Positions 60,112 through 64,000 of a DNA stretch of 64,000 bases are shown one piece after another. A program made the translations under genes and the position numbers. Origin of the DNA: Pedobacter westerhofensis. Its GTDB lineage: Bacteria > Bacteroidota > Bacteroidia > Sphingobacteriales > Sphingobacteriaceae. Positions within the stretch are counted from its first letter, which is position 1; each line of letters begins with the position of its first letter. The notes beneath the pieces are model-generated. The model saw only the letters and a list, made by a program, of their open reading frames with translations, ran no database searches and was not told where the DNA came from. The stretch lies in assembly GCF_900182595.1 (NCBI RefSeq), contig NZ_FXTN01000016.1, forward strand, positions 49,743-113,742, given 5' to 3'.

Positions 60112-60663
60112 ATGGAAACAAAAATCAAACCTCCACCAACCAAATCTAAAATTCCAAGAATCAATCATGATGAGAAGATTGAGAAAGCTTACTTTATTAT
60201 TGTTGAGAAAGCTATCAATCTTTTAAAGACCTTCGAGAATCCTGAGCATCGTACCTATTGTCAGATGGATCACAGTAAAAATGAACTCAATAACAATATG
60301 GTGATAGAGTTTCTCTGCTTTTTCTGGAACATTACTTTGCAAGTTGCCCCTCATAACAATAGAAGGCAGATCGTCATAGACATTGGTACAGAAGGGATCA
60401 ACAACTTTGGAAAGGAGCTGACTACATCTTTACTTCGCAAAATGTTTTCTGTGGCTACGTCAAAGACACTGGTCTCAGGGGAAGAAAATACGCTGATTAT
60501 AAATTATCAGCCTTTGCCGATCCTAGACTATTACTATAGGACTGTAGCCCAAGGTGAAACAGAGTACATCAGTATTAGTACGGTTGCAATAAAATCCGAT
60601 GACAAATTCGATTTATTAGAGCTGGATTTATCTGAATCTTTATTACTTTTGGATAGAAAATAA
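60112..60663 (+). CDS. Hypothetical protein of the accessory region
   Basis: A 183-residue soluble protein with no recognised family. It starts with a polar KIKPPPTKSKIPRINHDEKI segment, has IEFLCFFWNITLQVAPHNNRRQIVIDIGTEG in the middle and LLELDLSESLLLLDRK at the end. Codon use is like the preceding AT-rich module. It is separated from the helicase-like gene by a terminator, so it has its own transcription unit. A structured non-coding stretch of about 180 nt follows it. Confidence 0.65.
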   Translation: METKIKPPPTKSKIPRINHDEKIEKAYFIIVEKAINLLKTFENPEHRTYCQMDHSKNELNNNMVIEFLCFFWNITLQVAPHNNRRQIVIDIGTEGINNFGKELTTSLLRKMFSVATSKTLVSGEENTLIINYQPLPILDYYYRTVAQGETEYISISTVAIKSDDKFDLLELDLSESLLLLDRK

Positions 60664-60723
60664 CTAAAAGCAACTGAAAAGAAATAAAAATTAAATAAAA
60701 TATAAGCGTTAACTAAAGTTCTT

Positions 60724-60899
60724 GTCTAAGAAACCTGAGAAATTTCAATGTACAACGAGAACAGAAGACTAACGCCTTACGTGATAAGCGTAGGGTGTAA
60801 TCTATCTGTTTGTACGGGCTTCTCAGGGCCTCTTAGACGGATCAAGGTTACAGTCCTGCGCTTATTGTGTTATGTAACCATCGAATAGGGACCATTCGA
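60724..60899 (+). ncRNA. Candidate structured RNA (nested stems plus two hairpins)
   Basis: Pairings read directly: GTCTAAGA 60724-60731 with TCTTAGAC 60831-60838; CCTGAGAA 60734-60741 with TTCTCAGG 60820-60827; GTACA 60750-60754 with TGTAC 60811-60815; AACAG 60760-60764 with CTGTT 60806-60810; and a 10-bp inner stem 60772-60781 with 60789-60798 (two G-U pairs). Two hairpins follow: GGTTACA/TGTAACC (60846-60852, 60873-60879) and TCGAAT/ATTCGA (60881-60886, 60894-60899). The last ends 16 bases before the ATG at 60916. The set is well beyond chance, but I do not recognise a known class. It may be a free RNA or a 5' leader of the next gene. Confidence 0.6.
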
Positions 60900-60915
60900 G
60901 CCAATTAACCTTTCC

Positions 60916-61314
60916 ATGAAATTATTAGTCTCTATTTTTTTATTGCAGATTTTATTCTTTACTACTGCTCATTCACAGGAATGTAAATCCACCTACAATG
61001 TTTCCATAAAAAATTCACAGACAAAGGAGGTTCTAAGTCGGACAACTACCGTTGCATTCAAATCCGGGTGGCAGATGTGGCTATTAACTAATGATGCCTC
61101 TTATAAAACCAAAGCGAATCTAACTTACATATTTGCTGTTGTAGTTTTGCCTACGAGGAATTTAGTTTTAAGAGCATTCAAAGGTCAGGGAGCAGATTTA
61201 TACTGGTCTGGGGCATCTCCTTACGCTAACTGCGATGCGATCATTCTTCTCAATAACTTTCCTGTAACGGATATAGACGGCAACAAAGGCATAATTAAAA
61301 AAGCCTCTTACTAG
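60916..61314 (+). CDS. Secreted hypothetical protein
   Basis: A 132-residue protein with a clear signal peptide (LLVSIFLLQILFFTTAHSQ, cleavage after about residue 21). The mature part starts ECKSTYNVSIKNSQ and has cysteines in two places (C24 and SPYANCDAIIL). It is probably a small periplasmic or secreted beta-sandwich, but I recognise no family. It lies directly behind the structured RNA region and starts a run of small secreted and membrane proteins. Confidence 0.65.
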   Translation: MKLLVSIFLLQILFFTTAHSQECKSTYNVSIKNSQTKEVLSRTTTVAFKSGWQMWLLTNDASYKTKANLTYIFAVVVLPTRNLVLRAFKGQGADLYWSGASPYANCDAIILLNNFPVTDIDGNKGIIKKASY

Positions 61315-61371
61315 CTTTACTTAGTTCTACCTAGTCAATAAATATTTCCATTAACAATTTATCCAGTACAT

Positions 61372-61461
61372 ATGATGACTTTAACAGAGGCGACTATAAC
61401 ATTAGGGATAGCCGGAATTGCACTATTAATAATAATCATAAGAAGATATGGCAATAAATAA
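61372..61461 (+). CDS. 29-residue single-segment membrane peptide
   Basis: MMTLTEATITLGIAGIALLI continues through III-RRYGNK and a stop; the whole peptide is one membrane helix with a basic cytoplasmic end. Its last 14 bases overlap the start of the next gene (ATG at 61448), which suggests translational coupling. Such a short frame can arise by chance, so confidence is modest. Confidence 0.4.
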   Translation: MMTLTEATITLGIAGIALLIIIIRRYGNK

Positions 61462-61936
61462 AAACAACACCAGCACCGCAGTTCAGTTGATTAGCCGAAC
61501 AATTTTTTGCGGCCTAATATTACTTGTGCTATGCGTAGGTAAGACTAGAGCTCAATCGGCATTAAGGTTCAAACTATATGAGAAGGAAGTGGTATTCGAT
61601 GAAGGTTATCTGGATCAAAGTTTCGCTTCCTTAATGAATACTAAAAGGGCACTTATAAAGAATAGAGACCAAGCTTATGCAGAATATTACAATTTCAAGG
61701 CAACAGTAATTCGAGGAAATAAATCCGGTCAATATATTGTAGTTGATAACCTGCATCGCTTTAGCTTATATCCCTTTGAAAGTAATTATTATGCTCAAGA
61801 AGGCACTGATAGATATGAATCTTTACTGAATGAAGCAAAAAAAGCCGGTACGTCAGGCCAATTCAAAAAGATTAATAAGCTTAGAAATGATATTCTAGGA
61901 TGGATTATTGACTTAACTATTGTAAATGGTCGATAA
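61448..61936 (+). CDS. Secreted or membrane-anchored hypothetical protein
   Basis: A 162-residue protein with a hydrophobic segment at residues 16-35 (SRTIFCGLILLVLCVGKTRAQ) that looks like a signal peptide with a long polar lead. The mature part has KEVVFDEGYLDQSFASL and IDLTIVNGR at the end. No family recognised. Its stop is immediately before the next ATG, so it forms an operon with the gene at 61937. Confidence 0.65.
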   Translation: MAINKNNTSTAVQLISRTIFCGLILLVLCVGKTRAQSALRFKLYEKEVVFDEGYLDQSFASLMNTKRALIKNRDQAYAEYYNFKATVIRGNKSGQYIVVDNLHRFSLYPFESNYYAQEGTDRYESLLNEAKKAGTSGQFKKINKLRNDILGWIIDLTIVNGR

Positions 61937-62404
61937 ATGAGCGTAAACAAATATGCACTGATATTATTACTGATGGTTGTTTTCAGCTTCTCATCTGGCT
62001 ATGCTCAAAGTAAGAAGAGGGTTCTAAAGCCTTCTTCTTATGATTCAAAGATGAATGCTCATTATGATTTCGATTATTTAAAAAGATTGAATGGTAAATA
62101 CCCTAAAGAAGCACAACTTTTGGGCAACAATGCTCTTACCCGTCACTTGAAGGTTCTCTTAAAGGACAGATTTATATTTTTGAAGAACACTTGGGCAGTC
62201 GAAACGCCTATAGAAATCAAAAATAACATTTTTCAAGCTTGGGGATGCCAGCAGCACAATTGCGACCAAACAAACTTCCTTATTGTCGTAGATCTAAATA
62301 AAAATGTGGTTTACTGTGGCATTAAAGAGAATGGCATGATCAAGACCTTTTCCGAGGATAACAGTTATAATCAGGAACTATTTGATTGGAGTAACAGAAA
62401 TTAA
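61937..62404 (+). CDS. Secreted protein with Ivy-like (lysozyme inhibitor) loop
   Basis: A 155-residue protein with signal peptide (YALILLLMVVFSFSSGYAQ). The mature part contains WGCQQHNCDQTNFLIVVDL followed by NVVYCGIKENG. The C-x-x-H-x-C loop followed by a hydrophobic strand resembles the CKPHDC inhibitory loop of the lysozyme inhibitor Ivy and its relatives. The likeness is in one motif only, so lysozyme inhibition is a hypothesis. It ends the small secreted-protein operon, followed by a strong terminator at 62431-62459. Confidence 0.55.
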   Translation: MSVNKYALILLLMVVFSFSSGYAQSKKRVLKPSSYDSKMNAHYDFDYLKRLNGKYPKEAQLLGNNALTRHLKVLLKDRFIFLKNTWAVETPIEIKNNIFQAWGCQQHNCDQTNFLIVVDLNKNVVYCGIKENGMIKTFSEDNSYNQELFDWSNRN

Positions 62405-62430
62405 AACGATAACAATATTTATGAGAAAAG

Positions 62431-62459
62431 GAGCTACAGTAATGTGGCTCTTTTTTTTT
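62431..62459 (+). terminator. Terminator after the secreted-protein operon
   Basis: GAGCTACA (62431-62438) and TGTGGCTC (62443-62450) pair with one G-U, followed by nine Ts. Confidence 0.85.
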
Positions 62460-62470
62460 ATCAAAAATTT

Positions 62471-62599
62471 ATGAAGCGATCAAAAATATTATGGCTAATT
62501 ACGCTGGCGGTACTCATTCTGCTATCAGTATGGTTCTACAATAGAGTTAGAGAAGGCCGAGAAACGGAGAACAAAACTCATAATGGTTATCCATTTTGA
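62471..62599 (+). CDS. 42-residue membrane peptide
   Basis: A short frame, MKRSKILWLITLAVLILLSV followed by WFYNRVREGRETENKTHNGYPF. It has a basic start, one membrane helix (residues 6-23) and a charged tail. It starts 12 bases after the preceding T-run and is followed by its own hairpin at 62642-62672, which argues for a real transcript. No family recognised. Confidence 0.45.
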   Translation: MKRSKILWLITLAVLILLSVWFYNRVREGRETENKTHNGYPF

Positions 62600-62641
62600 C
62601 AGAGTTTTAATATCCTCACAGCATACCTTTTAATAGTTAGG

Positions 62642-62672
62642 AATGAAAGGTAGGCTCCTGCCTTTCATTTTC
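62642..62672. terminator. Hairpin after the 42-residue peptide gene
   Basis: AATGAAAGG (62642-62650) and CCTTTCATT (62661-62669) are perfect 9-bp arms, extended by a T-G pair, with TTTT at the 3' end. Confidence 0.7.
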
Positions 62673-62820
62673 TAGCAACTACAGATCATTATTCAGAATA
62701 AACTTATCAATTGTTTGGGCATGGAGGTTCAATAACGAAACGGAACCTGACCATAATGGAACGCCATTGCCATCTGAATTTATAAAATTGGAATAGTTGC
62801 TGCTGGCTTATTTAATATAT

Positions 62821-63501
62821 TTATAGTTGATCTTTATACGCCTTTTCATCCCGCTTTCTTTGAGATAGAATCTGCAGAAAGAAAAATATGCCGCCTAAAA
62901 TTCCAATTGGAAGAATCTTAGGTTTTTGTAAAAGCATATAACTTAAAAGGATAAGCCATCCGCAACCTATGGTCGTTAGAATAATTGTTCCAAAAGTACT
63001 TATTAATAAGCTGGGCTTTATTGTGACTTTGTCATTGTCTGTAGATCGATTAAAATTCTGAATATATTTAGAAAATAATGTTAAGACAGAATCTGGAGTT
63101 CCTATATCCTGATTATCAAAATTGTAGTCCTTTCTAGAACCATCTCTCAGATACAAACCGAGATAAGATTCATTTAATGCCTCAGTACATCGATATGACT
63201 TGATACATTCATATCGGTGTTCAATAATTGTTTTACTATCATCTGAAGGAATCTCAATTAGCATTTTATTTTTATCAAACTCAATTGTGCAATCCTTGGT
63301 GTAAGGATGCCTGAATTGCCTCTTGAAAAAAACTGGTGCTAGACATACAATCAATGCTCCAATGGTTAATATTAGCCCCTGATGAGTATACCATGTTATA
63401 ATTGCCATTATGGAAAGTCCAATTAATAAATAGGTATAGATAAAATATCTGTAACGATTAGCATATAACAATTTAATTGTAAGCTTGGAATATTCTATCA
63501 T
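62821..63501 (-). CDS. Hypothetical membrane protein (YcxB-like topology)
   Basis: A 226-residue protein with two N-terminal membrane segments (YFIYTYLLIGLSIMAIITWY and LILTIGALIVCLAPVFF), a soluble middle (about 75-150, with IEFDKNKMLIEIP and YRCTEALNESYLGLYLRDG), and two C-terminal segments (LLISTFGTIILTTIGCGWLILLSYMLL and ILPIGILGGIFFFLQIL). The layout resembles YcxB-like proteins, but it is longer and I cannot assign it firmly. It is the only leftward gene of the accessory region. Confidence 0.6.
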   Translation of the reverse strand: MIEYSKLTIKLLYANRYRYFIYTYLLIGLSIMAIITWYTHQGLILTIGALIVCLAPVFFKRQFRHPYTKDCTIEFDKNKMLIEIPSDDSKTIIEHRYECIKSYRCTEALNESYLGLYLRDGSRKDYNFDNQDIGTPDSVLTLFSKYIQNFNRSTDNDKVTIKPSLLISTFGTIILTTIGCGWLILLSYMLLQKPKILPIGILGGIFFFLQILSQRKRDEKAYKDQL

Positions 63502-64000
63502 AGATATTGATTAAGTATAAATATTCAAAGTTAGGGATTAGTATTATATATACCAGCAACAATATCGGCGTCATTGAATAACGACAATGGATTAAGAATC
63601 AAAATGGCATCGGGTACAGAATTTTAAAATACGATTTTACTGCATAAATCTGGCTACCAGTTATTAAATATAGCATCCTAAATCCTCCCCTCTCTCATTT
63701 TGGTGCTTACAAGGAGAAAGGGGAGTTTTAGTCTTTATAAAGTGCTGTTACAAAATGCCTACTGTTTTACAAGGGGCGATGCTTACAGTTCGTTCTATCA
63801 TTAGGGTTGTGGGGTCTGGACAAAGCAACACGCCGGAAATATGGTATTCCGCATTTGTAAATGGTGCATTACGAATGCCAGATATGCCTTCACTCATCTA
63901 GGATAGGGAGTGTAAAGCGAACTGTGTCAACACCACTTCTTCCTAGGTGGAGGCGGTCAGCCTCCACCTAGGAAGAAGTCGCCGAAGGCTTTAAGTCGTT
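63502..64000 (+). other. Gene-free right edge with terminator and structured region
   Basis: I see no coding frame. CTCCCCT (63685-63691) pairs with AGGGGAG (63719-63725), followed by TTTT, a likely terminator. From 63785 a structured block begins: ACAGTTCG (63785-63792) pairs with CGAACTGT (63918-63925), CTATC (63795-63799) with GATAG (63902-63906), and inner hairpins are CGGAA/TTCCG (63834-63838, 63847-63851) and GCATT/AATGC (63866-63870, 63874-63878). Then comes a perfect 20-bp hairpin (63935-63954 with 63960-63979, loop GGTCA). The element may continue past the window. Confidence 0.55.

Noticed and set aside
63935..63979. Integron attC site or insertion sequence terminal repeat
   Set aside because: I cannot find paired GTTRRRY/RYYYAAC core sites around the hairpin, no integrase is present, and no second copy of the arms exists elsewhere in the window.

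Overview
The window looks like a piece of a Bacteroidota chromosome, most likely Sphingobacteriaceae and close to Pedobacter. The grounds are a BshC C-terminus (bacillithiol synthesis), a SusC/SusD pair, DUF5683, DUF3098, DUF6266 and DUF5690 family proteins, TAnnTTTG-type -7 promoter elements, and the parA-parB-DUF5683-dapB-lepB gene order. No search was run. Family names come from motifs read by eye.

Layout. 1-1263: end of bshC and an LDH2/MDH2-type dehydrogenase. 1233-4417: a small accessory island bounded by a 19-bp direct repeat, one copy being the 3' end of the dehydrogenase gene. It carries a RadC-like protein, an XRE repressor with a palindromic operator, an Abi_2/AbiF HEPN protein preceded by a short terminator-like leader RNA, a structured repeat region, and a DUF6266 protein. 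4434-8842: strong terminator, then the leftward operon parA-parB-DUF5683-dapB-lepB. 9023-15940: flavin reductase, peptide-binding lipoprotein, a broken HipA-like kinase with its DUF3037-like partner, and a TonB-dependent receptor.

16077-28399 is the most coherent metabolic block, apparently a phosphonate/phosphonolipid utilisation locus. Leftward it has an XRE-cupin regulator, then a PhnX-like phosphonatase, a DUF5690 transporter, a TIGR03364-type FAD amine oxidase and a secreted phosphocholine-type phospholipase C. Rightward it has a PhnZ-like C-P bond-cleaving oxygenase and a SusC/SusD import pair. A 24-bp sequence is shared by the promoters of the phosphonatase operon and the susCD operon, which ties the two arms together.

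28426-56407 is mostly housekeeping: an Rpn nuclease pseudogene, leuS, ftsX-DUF3098-uppP-truB-yitT-ribF, a CPA2 antiporter, DUF2157, a LysE-type exporter, uvrA, an ECF sigma factor with a small partner gene, nth, recA, tsaD, a TamB-like giant, ribBA, an LptF/G permease, a START-like protein and tRNA-Met.

56408-64000, downstream of tRNA-Met, is AT-rich accessory DNA. It holds a module of unknown genes around an SF2-helicase-like ATPase whose P-loop lacks lysine, a roughly 180-nt strongly structured putative RNA, a run of small secreted or membrane proteins (one with a lysozyme-inhibitor-like Cys-His-Cys loop), and at the right edge another structured region ending in a perfect 20-bp hairpin. 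This section, the Abi leader RNA and the phosphonolipid locus are the best places to look for something new.
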